Source of the DNA: Oegoconia quadripuncta
Lineage: Eukaryota > Arthropoda > Insecta > Lepidoptera > Autostichidae
Direction: 5' to 3'
Assembly: GCA_949316235.1 (NCBI GenBank)
Contig: OX438745.1
Location: 3,539,001-3,603,000, forward strand
Length of the DNA: 64,000 bases
Shown: positions 33,169-40,952 of the stretch, one piece after another
How the letters are laid out: every line of letters begins with the position of its first letter
Numbering within the stretch: position 1 is the stretch's first letter
Notes under the pieces: model-generated
What the model saw: the letters and a program-made list of their open reading frames with translations, nothing else
Told to the model about the DNA's origin: nothing
Databases searched by the model: none
Translations under genes and position numbers: made by a program

Positions 33169-34155
33169 ATGGATAACGAACAACAGCTAAAAAGAGAAAT
33201 AATTAAATCTGCTGAGTGTGTTAAAAAGAAACTTAAAAAGATGCGCGATATTAAAACAAACAATGATATTGTTATGGAGTCTGTACTAAAACCTATAACA
33301 GAACCACTCAGCCGCATAGCTATCAAAGATGTGCCAAATAACATTCCTAATATAAACACTGCATCAAACGGTAAAAAAAATATAAAAAAATTTAAGCACA
33401 CAGGTACCATTAAAAAATTTAAACTAAGCTCTGGTGATTCACACGATGATGAACTAAGTGATTACGTCGAAGAAACTGATGATAACGTCAGTACAAATAA
33501 TATAGCAGTTGAAACAACAGAGTCCGAGGATGATGATAAATATAATACAAGTGGATCATCTTTTAGAACACCTAATAATGTTAGTCCTGAAAATTCTTGG
33601 TCAATGTCTACCGAAACGATCGAAAATATACCGTTTGGTGTAAGAAGAGAAAGAGGTAAACTTTTTATGGGAACTTCAAGGGTAAATATTTATGATCATA
33701 GTCTTGTTGTTGGTGGACGTACTTACATGAAAACAGACGGTTTAATGGAATTATTATTTAAAAAATCTCCTAACATTAACACGATCACTGAAGAGGACAA
33801 AATAAATTATAAAACAATGTTGATAGATACAAATGTTCATCACCGAGATTATGATGTTTCTAAACCTATAAAAAGTAATAAAGGTGTAAAATATACACAA
33901 ATAATAAAACCACTGTTCAAATTTTCTAAAACTTATGACGCCTCAAGTAATGAAAACTTGAATATTCAAGGGGCGGGTCTACCAACTATAAAAAAGTGGA
34001 AAAAAGATGTGGATTATGTTTATTGGGATGATCCTAATGAATTAGTATATCGACTAAAATTATTATGGGCTTCACGTGATGCGGGTAATACTGGTGTGAA
34101 TAATGAAATAATCTCTATAATTGAAGAGTTAAAAGAAAATGGTATTATTAGTTAA
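33169..34155 (+). CDS. DUF8207-like Polinton protein
   Basis: 328 aa, function unknown. The N-terminal half (1-150) is charged and low in complexity: lysine-rich near 60-85 (basic, possibly DNA-binding), then an acidic stretch. The C-terminal half has GVRRERGKLFMGTS, a central FKK-type segment and the end pattern YWDDPNELVYRLKLLWAS with AGNTG and EIISIIEELKENG. I recall this C-terminal pattern from DUF8207 proteins of arthropod Polinton-like elements. It lies between the ATPase and the fibre-like gene, so a virion or core role is plausible, but this is inference. Frame intact. Confidence 0.75.
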   Translation: MDNEQQLKREIIKSAECVKKKLKKMRDIKTNNDIVMESVLKPITEPLSRIAIKDVPNNIPNINTASNGKKNIKKFKHTGTIKKFKLSSGDSHDDELSDYVEETDDNVSTNNIAVETTESEDDDKYNTSGSSFRTPNNVSPENSWSMSTETIENIPFGVRRERGKLFMGTSRVNIYDHSLVVGGRTYMKTDGLMELLFKKSPNINTITEEDKINYKTMLIDTNVHHRDYDVSKPIKSNKGVKYTQIIKPLFKFSKTYDASSNENLNIQGAGLPTIKKWKKDVDYVYWDDPNELVYRLKLLWASRDAGNTGVNNEIISIIEELKENGIIS

Positions 34156-34225
34156 ATATAAGCCAAGTAATTCATTGATTCCGTTAGTTTTATTTCATTC
34201 TTTCCATAGTGCGGTTCTAAAAATA

Positions 34226-34705
34226 ATGAATATTGATAAATTTGGACACCACGTGCATAAACGTTTACGGAGATCCGAATCATATTTTGATCCTAAGGTC
34301 GTATTGTTTAAATCAGAAAACGGAGATTTTGATTTGCATTTTGTGAGATTGAGAGGAGTAAAGTCTCCATCATCTGCAGATGATGCTGTAAATAAAGATT
34401 ACGTTGATAAATTGTTAAGTACAAAAGAGGAACTAATAGATCTTAAGAAGCTACTATTTAAAACGAAGAAAGGGGAGTTTGAGTTAAATTTATCAAGATT
34501 AAAAGGACTTAAATACCCCACAGTTGCTGATGAAGCGGTGAATAAAAAGTATGTTGATGTCGTGATTGACAAATTTTATAGCAAAGAAGATATCACTACT
34601 AAACTGAATATTTTAAAAACTGACATATTGTCAACAGTTGAGAAACAATTACAAAACTATTACACTAAGTCTGAAGTTGATTTTGAACTTGTTAACAAGC
34701 AATGA
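34226..34705 (+). CDS. Fibre-like protein with duplicated phage-tail-type motifs
   Basis: 159 aa from the ATG at 34226. The frame is open further upstream to 34139, but that stretch overlaps the preceding gene, so the internal ATG is preferred. Two modules of about 50 residues repeat: SENGDFDLHFVRLRGVK...DDAVNKDYVD and TKKGEFELNLSRLKGLK...DEAVNKKYVD. A YYTKSEVD motif follows near the C-terminus. xAVNKxYVD and YYTKxEVD are familiar from phage tail-fibre and receptor-binding proteins, where they sit at trimer junctions. This suggests a vertex fibre or attachment protein; the role is inferred. Its TGA overlaps the integrase ATG (ATGA). Confidence 0.6.
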   Translation: MNIDKFGHHVHKRLRRSESYFDPKVVLFKSENGDFDLHFVRLRGVKSPSSADDAVNKDYVDKLLSTKEELIDLKKLLFKTKKGEFELNLSRLKGLKYPTVADEAVNKKYVDVVIDKFYSKEDITTKLNILKTDILSTVEKQLQNYYTKSEVDFELVNKQ

Positions 34706-35631
34706 GTAAGTTACAGGTTGTTAATGAACTTCATAGAGCAGCAAGAAAAAATTTCATTCGTCGTTCTGTAACTTTAAAAGGCATAGATGATTTATGGCAA
34801 GCTGACTTAATAGACATGCAAGGTGTTACCAAAGTCAATAAGGGTTTTAATTACATTTTGGTAATTATAGATACGTTCTCAAAATTTGTTTGGACTGTTC
34901 CAGTAAAAAGAAAAAACAAATCTGAAATAACTAAATCGTTTCAAGGTATCCTTACCAAAACTGCTCGAAGTCCTCGTAACTTGCAAACAGATTTAGGGAA
35001 AGAATTTTACAATGATGATTTTAGAAGATTAATGTCTTCCTATAAAATAAATCACTACTCGACGTATTCTATAAAAAAAGCATCAATCGTTGAAAGAGTG
35101 ATCAGAACTTTGAAAACCAAACTTTATAAATATTTTAGTCTTACAGGTAACTATAAATGGGTTGGTAAACCTTTGACAACTATTGTTGATTCTTATAACG
35201 ATACTTTACATCGGATCATAAAATGTAAACCAAATGAAGTTTGTTCTAACAACGAGTTAATTATTTTAAATAATATTACAAAATCGTATAAAAAACATAC
35301 AACAAGAAATCAAAAGTTTAATGAAAGTGATTATGTTCGGATTAGTAAACACAAGAGCGAATTCGAAAAAGGGTATACTCCCAATTGGTCTGCTGAAATA
35401 TTTAAAATTACAAAAGTAAATAAAACGAATCCAACCACTTATCAAATTAAAGATCAAAGAGATCAAATTATATCAGGATCATTTTATGAACAAGAACTTC
35501 AAAAAACCAAACATTCAGATGTTTATTTAGTTGAAAAAGTTTTAAAAAGAAAAGGTAACAAGCTGTTTGTTAAATGGTTAGGTTTTAATGAAAACGAAAA
35601 TAGTTGGATTGACGAAAAGGCAGTTGTGTAA
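34702..35631 (+). CDS. Retroviral-type integrase with chromodomain
   Basis: 309 aa. The RNase H-fold core has D35 (in WQADLID), D97 (in QTDLGKEF) and E131 (in SIVERVIR), giving a DDE triad with 33 residues between the second D and E. The last ~38 residues (YLVEKVLKRKGNKLFVKWLG...NSWI) form a chromodomain, as in many Polinton integrases, where it is thought to steer insertion to marked chromatin. It would cut the element's ends and insert them with a 6-bp stagger, matching the ATGGTG duplication. A conserved N-terminal segment (ELHRAARKNFIRR) stands before the core; a classical HHCC zinc site is not evident. Translation may be coupled to the fibre-like gene by the ATGA overlap. Confidence 0.95.
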   Translation: MSKLQVVNELHRAARKNFIRRSVTLKGIDDLWQADLIDMQGVTKVNKGFNYILVIIDTFSKFVWTVPVKRKNKSEITKSFQGILTKTARSPRNLQTDLGKEFYNDDFRRLMSSYKINHYSTYSIKKASIVERVIRTLKTKLYKYFSLTGNYKWVGKPLTTIVDSYNDTLHRIIKCKPNEVCSNNELIILNNITKSYKKHTTRNQKFNESDYVRISKHKSEFEKGYTPNWSAEIFKITKVNKTNPTTYQIKDQRDQIISGSFYEQELQKTKHSDVYLVEKVLKRKGNKLFVKWLGFNENENSWIDEKAVV

Positions 35632-35648
35632 TTGAAGGAATAATTCTT

Positions 35649-35680
35649 TATATTAATTACTGAATATCTCAAATCAGTCA
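35649..35680 (+). promoter_or_regulatory. Candidate promoter for the capsid gene block
   Basis: TATATT (35649-35654) followed by TCAGTCA (A at 35676), a good match to the arthropod initiator TCAKTY, at 27 bases. It lies in the 63-base gap between integrase and phospholipase genes, the largest gap in the right part of the plus-strand block. Motif-based inference. Confidence 0.45.
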
Positions 35681-35694
35681 TTGGCTGCAAAGAT

Positions 35695-36423
35695 ATGATA
35701 GGCGGAGGACTTCTCAACAGTGCAATAAACAATCTCCCGTTTGAATTACATTTACCTGGATATAGTTACTGTGGACCTGGAACAAGATTACGAGAACGTT
35801 TATTACGAGGTGACAAAGGTATTAATGAATTGGATAACGCTTGTATGCAACACGACATAGCATATTCAAATAATTCCGACCTCCAAAATCGGCATAGAGC
35901 AGATTTAGAGCTGCTAAATATGGCAAGAAAAAGAATTAAAGCAAAAAATACAAGAACCGGCGAAAAACTTGCGTCTTGGTTGGTCAGTAAAGTAATGAAG
36001 ACAAAGTTAAAGATTGGAGCAGGATTTAAAGGTTTTAAGACAATTGTTTCTAAAATACGCTCTCAACTAAAAAAATATAAACCGAAAAGTAATGCTTCAG
36101 CTATAAAATTTGCATACATTGCTGCTAAAAAACTGCTACCTAAAAATGTAAAAGTTCGTTTACCGCGTATTGTACCAGTTCCAAAAACGGGAGGGATTTT
36201 GCCGTTGATACCAATTTTTGCAGGATTATCTGCATTGGGATCATTGGCTGGTGGTGCAGCAGGTATCGCGAAAACTATAAGTGATTATAAATCAGCCCAG
36301 AAAAATTTTGAAGAAAATAATCGACATAATAAGATGATGGAATCCATTGCACTAGGCAAGGGGTTATACATGAAGCCATACAAAAAAGGCAATGGTTTAT
36401 TTTTGTCGACTTCAAAAAACTAA
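35695..36423 (+). CDS. Minor virion protein with parvovirus-like phospholipase A2 domain
   Basis: 242 aa. The phospholipase A2 domain is at the N-terminus: calcium loop YCGPGT (25-30) and catalytic pair H53-D54 in MQHDIAYS. Such domains, known from parvovirus capsids and adintoviruses, hydrolyse membrane phospholipids during entry. A basic middle follows, then a Gly/Ala-rich hydrophobic stretch (about 165-190) and a C-terminal GLYMKPYKKGNGLFL, reminiscent of adenovirus minor core proteins. The frame ends at TAA right after the heptamer A_AAA_AAC (36414-36420), where the protease frame is entered in the -1 direction. It may therefore exist both alone and as a fusion with the protease. Confidence 0.85.
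   Translation: MIGGGLLNSAINNLPFELHLPGYSYCGPGTRLRERLLRGDKGINELDNACMQHDIAYSNNSDLQNRHRADLELLNMARKRIKAKNTRTGEKLASWLVSKVMKTKLKIGAGFKGFKTIVSKIRSQLKKYKPKSNASAIKFAYIAAKKLLPKNVKVRLPRIVPVPKTGGILPLIPIFAGLSALGSLAGGAAGIAKTISDYKSAQKNFEENNRHNKMMESIALGKGLYMKPYKKGNGLFLSTSKN
36414..36420 (+). promoter_or_regulatory. Candidate -1 ribosomal frameshift site (A_AAA_AAC)
   Basis: The heptamer AAAAAAC lies in the phospholipase frame as A AAA AAC, and its stop codon TAA follows immediately. A shift of -1 leads into the protease frame, which is open from 36333 to 36788. No strong downstream pseudoknot was found by eye. Confidence 0.6.
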
Positions 36424-36506
36424 ATAAACGGCTACCCAAACGTGCTCTAAGCAATTTAGACATTATTCAACATGCTCGAAACATTCCATACTTTCGAGGT
36501 GTTTTT

Positions 36507-36788
36507 ATGAGAGATAAGTTACCGAAAAAGCCAAAACAAATTGAGTGCGGTATAGTTAATTTAGACAGTGATAGAAATGAGGGAACTCATTGGGTAGCTT
36601 ACGTAAAATTTAATAATTATTGCGAATACTTTGATAGTTTTGGGGACTTAAAACCTCCTGTAGAATTTTCTAATTATATGAATAATAAAGATATATTTTA
36701 TAATTATCACACCTATCAAAAATTTGATTCCGTCAATTGCGGACATTTATGTTTAAAATATCTAAAGAACTTCTGGGAGAATATTTAA
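36507..36788 (+). CDS. Adenain-like cysteine protease (5' part lacks its own ATG)
   Basis: 93 aa from the first ATG. The same frame is open back to 36333 and carries the family's conserved N-terminal part, including IPYFRGVFMRD, with no ATG, so the true start is upstream. Catalytic residues: H28 in GTHWVAY, D43 in YFDSFG, C78 in NCGHLC, and Q71 for the oxyanion hole (numbering from this ATG). Adenain-type proteases mature capsid precursors in adenoviruses and Polintons. The missing start is best explained by -1 frameshifting from the phospholipase frame at 36414-36420. Splicing, a non-AUG start or a one-base mutation are alternatives. Confidence 0.85.
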   Translation: MRDKLPKKPKQIECGIVNLDSDRNEGTHWVAYVKFNNYCEYFDSFGDLKPPVEFSNYMNNKDIFYNYHTYQKFDSVNCGHLCLKYLKNFWENI

Positions 36789-36823
36789 ATTGCTGCAAAA
36801 TTCATATCTACTTTATTACCAAA

Positions 36824-37498
36824 ATGACATTCACGCTGTCAATATCTGATACTACATCGTCTTTGTTGACAAATTATTCGCCTGCTTTACAATTAGAAGG
36901 TGAATATGAGTGCGGTCTTTTATATTTTTCTACGTTTAATTCGATACCAAACGTAGATAAGAGAAATAATAAGTTCTATTACGGTGAAAATGAAATCATA
37001 GAAATACCTGAAGGATCCTACGAACTTTTGGACATAAGTGATTATTTACAAAAGAACGTGTTAGATTGTACTTTGAAAATATCGTGTAACAACAATACGC
37101 TAAAAATCACAATTAAGTGTTCAAAAGATATTCATTTCGAAAAACAAGATTCGATTGGGAAAATATTAGGTTTTGGAAAAGAATTGTTAAAGGCCAATAT
37201 ATTACACGAGTCGCGTTATCCAGTCAACATTCTATCAACATCCGTGCTAAGAATCGAATGTGACATTGTTAGTGGTTCATTTGTAAACGGAAAACCGAGT
37301 CACATAATTCATGAATTTGTTCCTAATATACCACCGGGTTACAGGATAATAGAAATACCAAGAAATATCATATATTTTCCTGTAAATCAAAACAGCATCA
37401 CTTCAATTAATATAAGAGTGTTAGATGTAAATAATAGCCTGGTTAATTTACGAGAAGAAGAAATTCAAATCTATTTACACCTGAAAAGAAAATGTTAG
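36824..37498 (+). CDS. Penton-like minor capsid protein
   Basis: 224 aa from the ATG at 36824. An upstream ATG at 36737 would overlap the protease and is less likely. The pattern ALQLEGEYECGLLYFSTFNS, then IPEGSYELLDISDYL and IIEIPRNIIYFPVN, fits the single-jelly-roll penton proteins of Polintons, which close the vertices of the icosahedral shell. It sits in the usual order protease, penton, hexon. The stop overlaps the next gene's start (ATGTTAG, 37492-37498). Confidence 0.8.
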   Translation: MTFTLSISDTTSSLLTNYSPALQLEGEYECGLLYFSTFNSIPNVDKRNNKFYYGENEIIEIPEGSYELLDISDYLQKNVLDCTLKISCNNNTLKITIKCSKDIHFEKQDSIGKILGFGKELLKANILHESRYPVNILSTSVLRIECDIVSGSFVNGKPSHIIHEFVPNIPPGYRIIEIPRNIIYFPVNQNSITSINIRVLDVNNSLVNLREEEIQIYLHLKRKC

Positions 37499-37680
37499 AT
37501 TTTAATAAATATCCGACACCAAAACTATCAAGTATTAGAACTAATCTTACCATTGAAGGAGGAACATCGTGCAACTGTTTTAGTCATAAAATTAAATCAA
37601 CAAAAAAAAAGTATTTCGCCAAGAACAAACTAACAAAAGAAAATCAACAATTCCTCAAGATTATTGGACTATTAAAATGA
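37492..37680 (+). CDS. Small Polinton protein between penton and hexon
   Basis: 62 aa, not recognised. Lys-rich (28-50), with a CNC pair (27-29) and the end ENQQFLKIIGLLK. It overlaps the penton stop by ATGTTAG and its own TGA overlaps the hexon ATG (ATGA). The tight packing on both sides supports a real gene; a minor capsid or scaffold role would fit the place but is inference. Confidence 0.65.
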   Translation: MLDFNKYPTPKLSSIRTNLTIEGGTSCNCFSHKIKSTKKKYFAKNKLTKENQQFLKIIGLLK

Positions 37681-38888
37681 ATATTTTGAACGTAACAGAT
37701 CCTGTAACATACGACAACTCTATTGAAAGCTTTGAATACCATACCTACAAACCTTACGTAACAAGTTTTAACGTCAACGATGAGATACGAATACCAATAA
37801 ATCAACAAGATTTATATGTATTGCCATCGGCTAGTTCATTATACGTAGAGGGAAATATTAAGATTGTTAATAGTGATCCTAAAATAAAGGTAACAGATTT
37901 CCATTTAACAAACAATCCTATACTTTTTTTGTTTCAAGATATTCGCTATGAAATTAACGGAGTTGAAATTGATAAAGTTAAAAATGTAGGTATTACTACA
38001 ACAATGAAATCCCTCTTGTCTATGAATGAAGGTGAATCAAAAATGTCGAAGCATTGGGGATGGGATATTGATGGAACCCCATGCACGGATGGTTATTTCG
38101 CAGCAAGCATACCGCTTAATAAGATTTTAGGATTCGCAGAAGACTACAACAAAATTTTATTAAATTGCAAACATGAACTTATTTTATTGCGAAGTAATAC
38201 GAACGTCAATGCAGTGAAACTAGAGCCAAATGAAAGTGTAGAGGATATTGTAATCAGTAAAATTGTTTGGCGTGTACCTCACGTAAAAGTTTCTGATCGT
38301 GAAAGAATTAATTTACTACGTTATTTGGAAAAAGACCGTGCATTAAATATTATGTTTAGAAACTGGGATCTCTATGAATATCCAGTACTTCCTAGGACTT
38401 CAAAACATACGTGGTCTATAAAGACATCGTCTCAAATAGAAAAACCTAGATACGTAATTATAGGATTTCAAACTAGTCGTAAGAATCATGTAAATAGGAA
38501 TATGACGCAATTTGATCATTGTAATTTGAGAAATGTCAAAGTATATCTTAACTCTACCTATTTTCCATATGAAAACCTAAATTTAAATTTTAAAAATAAT
38601 AACTATGCTTTAATATACGAACAGTATGCAAAATTTCAACAGTCTTATTATGGACGCCGACCGGAACCAATGTTGAGCTACAAAGATTTTAAAATTAAAA
38701 CACCATTATTTGTGATTGATTGTTCTCGACAAGTAGAGAACTTAAAGTCAGGAGGATCCGTCGACGTTAGAGTAGAATTTGAAAGTGATAAAGATATACC
38801 TGATCAAACATCAGCGTATTGCCTAATATTAAACGACTGTTTATTTGAATATAAACCTTTGAGCAACATAGTGAAGAAAATATCATGA
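37677..38888 (+). CDS. Hexon-like double-jelly-roll major capsid protein
   Basis: 403 aa. The start EYHTYKPYVTSFNVNDEIRI and PINQQDLYVLPSASSLYVEG is characteristic of Polinton/adintovirus major capsid proteins, and the length fits. Trimers of this protein form the pseudo-hexagonal capsid units. It is coupled to its neighbours by ATGA overlaps at 37677-37680 and 38885-38888. Full length, no break. Confidence 0.9.
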   Translation: MNILNVTDPVTYDNSIESFEYHTYKPYVTSFNVNDEIRIPINQQDLYVLPSASSLYVEGNIKIVNSDPKIKVTDFHLTNNPILFLFQDIRYEINGVEIDKVKNVGITTTMKSLLSMNEGESKMSKHWGWDIDGTPCTDGYFAASIPLNKILGFAEDYNKILLNCKHELILLRSNTNVNAVKLEPNESVEDIVISKIVWRVPHVKVSDRERINLLRYLEKDRALNIMFRNWDLYEYPVLPRTSKHTWSIKTSSQIEKPRYVIIGFQTSRKNHVNRNMTQFDHCNLRNVKVYLNSTYFPYENLNLNFKNNNYALIYEQYAKFQQSYYGRRPEPMLSYKDFKIKTPLFVIDCSRQVENLKSGGSVDVRVEFESDKDIPDQTSAYCLILNDCLFEYKPLSNIVKKIS

Positions 38889-39382
38889 ATGCTACAACTG
38901 TTATTGTTGATGTCCAAGGATTTAAGGATTTAAAAAACAATTTTATTGTCAAAGAATTAGCCATAGGGACTCAAGAATATACTCAAATATTTTTGGTCAA
39001 ACCTCCTTACTGTTTTAATTACTTATCAAAAGAGGAAAAGAAACAAGTCAGGTGGATAGAAAAAAATTATGGAATATATTGGAGTGAAGGATTTATTGAC
39101 TTCCGCGAGTTTAAACGCATAATTATTCCATACCTAAGCAATAAAAAAATATTAACAAAAGGTTTTGAAAAAATGAAATGGATCAAGGAATTGTCAGGAA
39201 ATTGTGAAATAATAGATATTGGAGAGAAAGGCTGTCCAAATTTTTTAAGGTTGCGTGAAAATTATTGTAAAAGTGATGGTAATTTGAATTGTATTGAACA
39301 TACAAAAAAATGTGCATTAAGTAATGTTCTATTAATAAAAAAATGGTATATTGACAATCATATTTATGATTATATTAATTAA
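38885..39382 (+). CDS. Conserved-looking Polinton protein, family not recognised
   Basis: 165 aa. N-terminal VIVDVQGFKD, then FIVKELAI, KKQVRWIEKNYGIYW, LTKGFEKMKWI, and a cysteine-bearing C-terminus with CIEHTKKCALSNVLLIKKW. I recall similar uncharacterised frames in insect Polinton-like sequences but no named family. The D in the first strand and the later KG-E pattern could suggest an RNase H/DEDD-like nuclease; this is weak inference. It is the last plus-strand gene; AATAAA for the block lies at 39477-39482. Confidence 0.7.
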   Translation: MNATTVIVDVQGFKDLKNNFIVKELAIGTQEYTQIFLVKPPYCFNYLSKEEKKQVRWIEKNYGIYWSEGFIDFREFKRIIIPYLSNKKILTKGFEKMKWIKELSGNCEIIDIGEKGCPNFLRLRENYCKSDGNLNCIEHTKKCALSNVLLIKKWYIDNHIYDYIN

Positions 39383-39476
39383 ACTAGATTAAAACTATTT
39401 TACAGATATCTACTTTATTAAGAAAATATTATCTTGAATTATTGTAAATTTATTTAGCGACATTGATTTGATTTTA

Positions 39477-39482
39477 AATAAA
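39477..39482 (+). terminator. Poly(A) signal of the Polinton plus-strand block
   Basis: AATAAA 95 bases after the last stop, in an AT-rich region. Opposite-strand AATAAA (TTTATT on plus near 39700) would serve accessory gene 1, so the two blocks converge here. Confidence 0.55.
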
Positions 39483-39730
39483 GTTTGTCATATTTACAAA
39501 ATATTTTCTTTCATTTTTATAACCTACCTCTTAGTTTTAAAGCACACTATGAAATAAAAAAACTGAACGATTTTTTAGTTTGAATTTATTGAGAAAGTGA
39601 AGTAAAATAAACAAATTGTATTTAACAATGAAGAAATATATTAATAAGAAATTTTACAATTCTATGTACAAGAAATTTTACATGTATGCTTAAGTACTAT
39701 TTATTTACAAACACAATTATACACAAATAA

Positions 39731-40156
39731 TTACACACAATCATGAGCACATAGTTTTTTAGATATACTTTTGATCAATGTTTCCGTATGATCCATTATA
39801 TCATCATAAACGTCTTTTACTACATACTGCGCACGCAGCATAACATCACTGTCACTGCTATTATCAGCATCACTATCAATATTCCTCGGTATTGGATTCG
39901 ACAAGTCCAATACCTTTACTTTAATCAACTTTAATCCTTGTAGTTTTTCTTTTGTAATTACATACGACAAGGAATGTTGATGTAATGTTTTCTTTATATG
40001 CGGCTTACTGCTTGCACTACGCTTGACTTTCTTTTGTTTAGGTTCTCGTTGACGTTTAGTTAAATCTGGAAACAATTCATCGAAGTTAACCCAATAGTCT
40101 TGTACATTTTGCTCGCAGGCATATGCAGGTGAATATGAAGGTGATCCGTCAGACAT
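39731..40156 (-). CDS. Polinton accessory gene 1 (unknown)
   Basis: 141 aa from the ATG at 40156. The frame is open to 40231, but the sequence before this ATG looks like an intron: acceptor TTTGTTACAG ends two bases upstream and a donor GTAAGT lies at 40241, giving an 83-base intron in the 5' leader. The protein is hydrophilic: an aromatic patch YWVNFDELFPDL, a basic block KQKKVKRSASSK that may be a nuclear signal, and an acidic serine stretch DSDADNSSDSD. No family recognised. It is convergent with the plus-strand block and lies downstream of the polymerase. Confidence 0.6.
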   Translation of the reverse strand: MSDGSPSYSPAYACEQNVQDYWVNFDELFPDLTKRQREPKQKKVKRSASSKPHIKKTLHQHSLSYVITKEKLQGLKLIKVKVLDLSNPIPRNIDSDADNSSDSDVMLRAQYVVKDVYDDIMDHTETLIKSISKKLCAHDCV

Positions 40157-40158
40157 TT

Positions 40159-40241
40159 CTGTAACAAACAATTTATTAAGTTTAAAATAGGTATTTAAAG
40201 CATCTGATTTAATTAATTTACCCAGATTCATATAAACTTAC
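40159..40241 (-). other. Candidate 83-base intron in leader of accessory gene 1
   Basis: Minus strand: donor TTG|GTAAGT at 40241, pyrimidine-rich acceptor TTTGTTACAG|AA at 40159. Upstream frame meets a TGA, so it would be a leader intron. Confidence 0.5.
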
Positions 40242-40952
40242 CAATATGTCAAAGATTTTCTGATTATTTTAATTTTTTGTGGTACCACTATGCTGTCGGC
40301 TTCTATGTAAGAGATGATCGTCCAAGACTCTCGGGTGCAGACAATTGAATGACTATTGTATGTGTAGTACACATCGACAATAATGCAAATTTAGGTTAAC
40401 CATGTCATCAAAAATATTTTACAATTACGTAACCCGCTAAACTGTGGTAGTGTCACATTCTGCTGACATGATTGCAACAAGTTTATACACGTTTTGTCAG
40501 TATTTACTACGTAATTAAATTTTCCCCTCTCTCTGCGAGGGTGTTGTATAAGGCTACTAAGGGATCTATGATAACATCTATCTATCTATGTACATAATCA
40601 GAATCACCGTTGGCTTTCACACGTATAGAGTAGGTACTTAGTCAATTCCAAAAAGTGGTTAAAGAAAGTAAACATAAAATCATGTTGGTAATTATTTATT
40701 TCACATTCTTTACACAGTGAGCAGTAGTATATTAAATCACTTAGTTCTAACTACAATACATGGCAGGTAGGTACACAACATAACAAGTAGAATAGGTAAA
40801 TATGATGTAACAGATCATGTAGGTTTATGTCGCTTTAAAAATATACATAATAGTTATAAAAATATATATTTAGTAATACTAACTTATTACATTAATAATC
40901 TTATTGTAAAAAAAAAACATTTCACTGACAAGTATTCTTAAATATAATTGAA
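40242..40952. other. Polinton spacer between accessory gene 1 and the polymerase
   Basis: No gene. TTTATT (minus-strand AATAAA) occurs near 40691, a possible poly(A) signal for the polymerase mRNA. Confidence 0.35.

Noticed and set aside
34139..34225. Earlier ATG for the fibre-like protein
   Set aside because: Overlaps the end of the DUF8207-like gene, and the extension is hydrophobic and unlike the rest.
36737..36823. Earlier ATG for the penton-like protein
   Set aside because: Would overlap the protease coding region; the ATG at 36824 gives the conserved start of the family.
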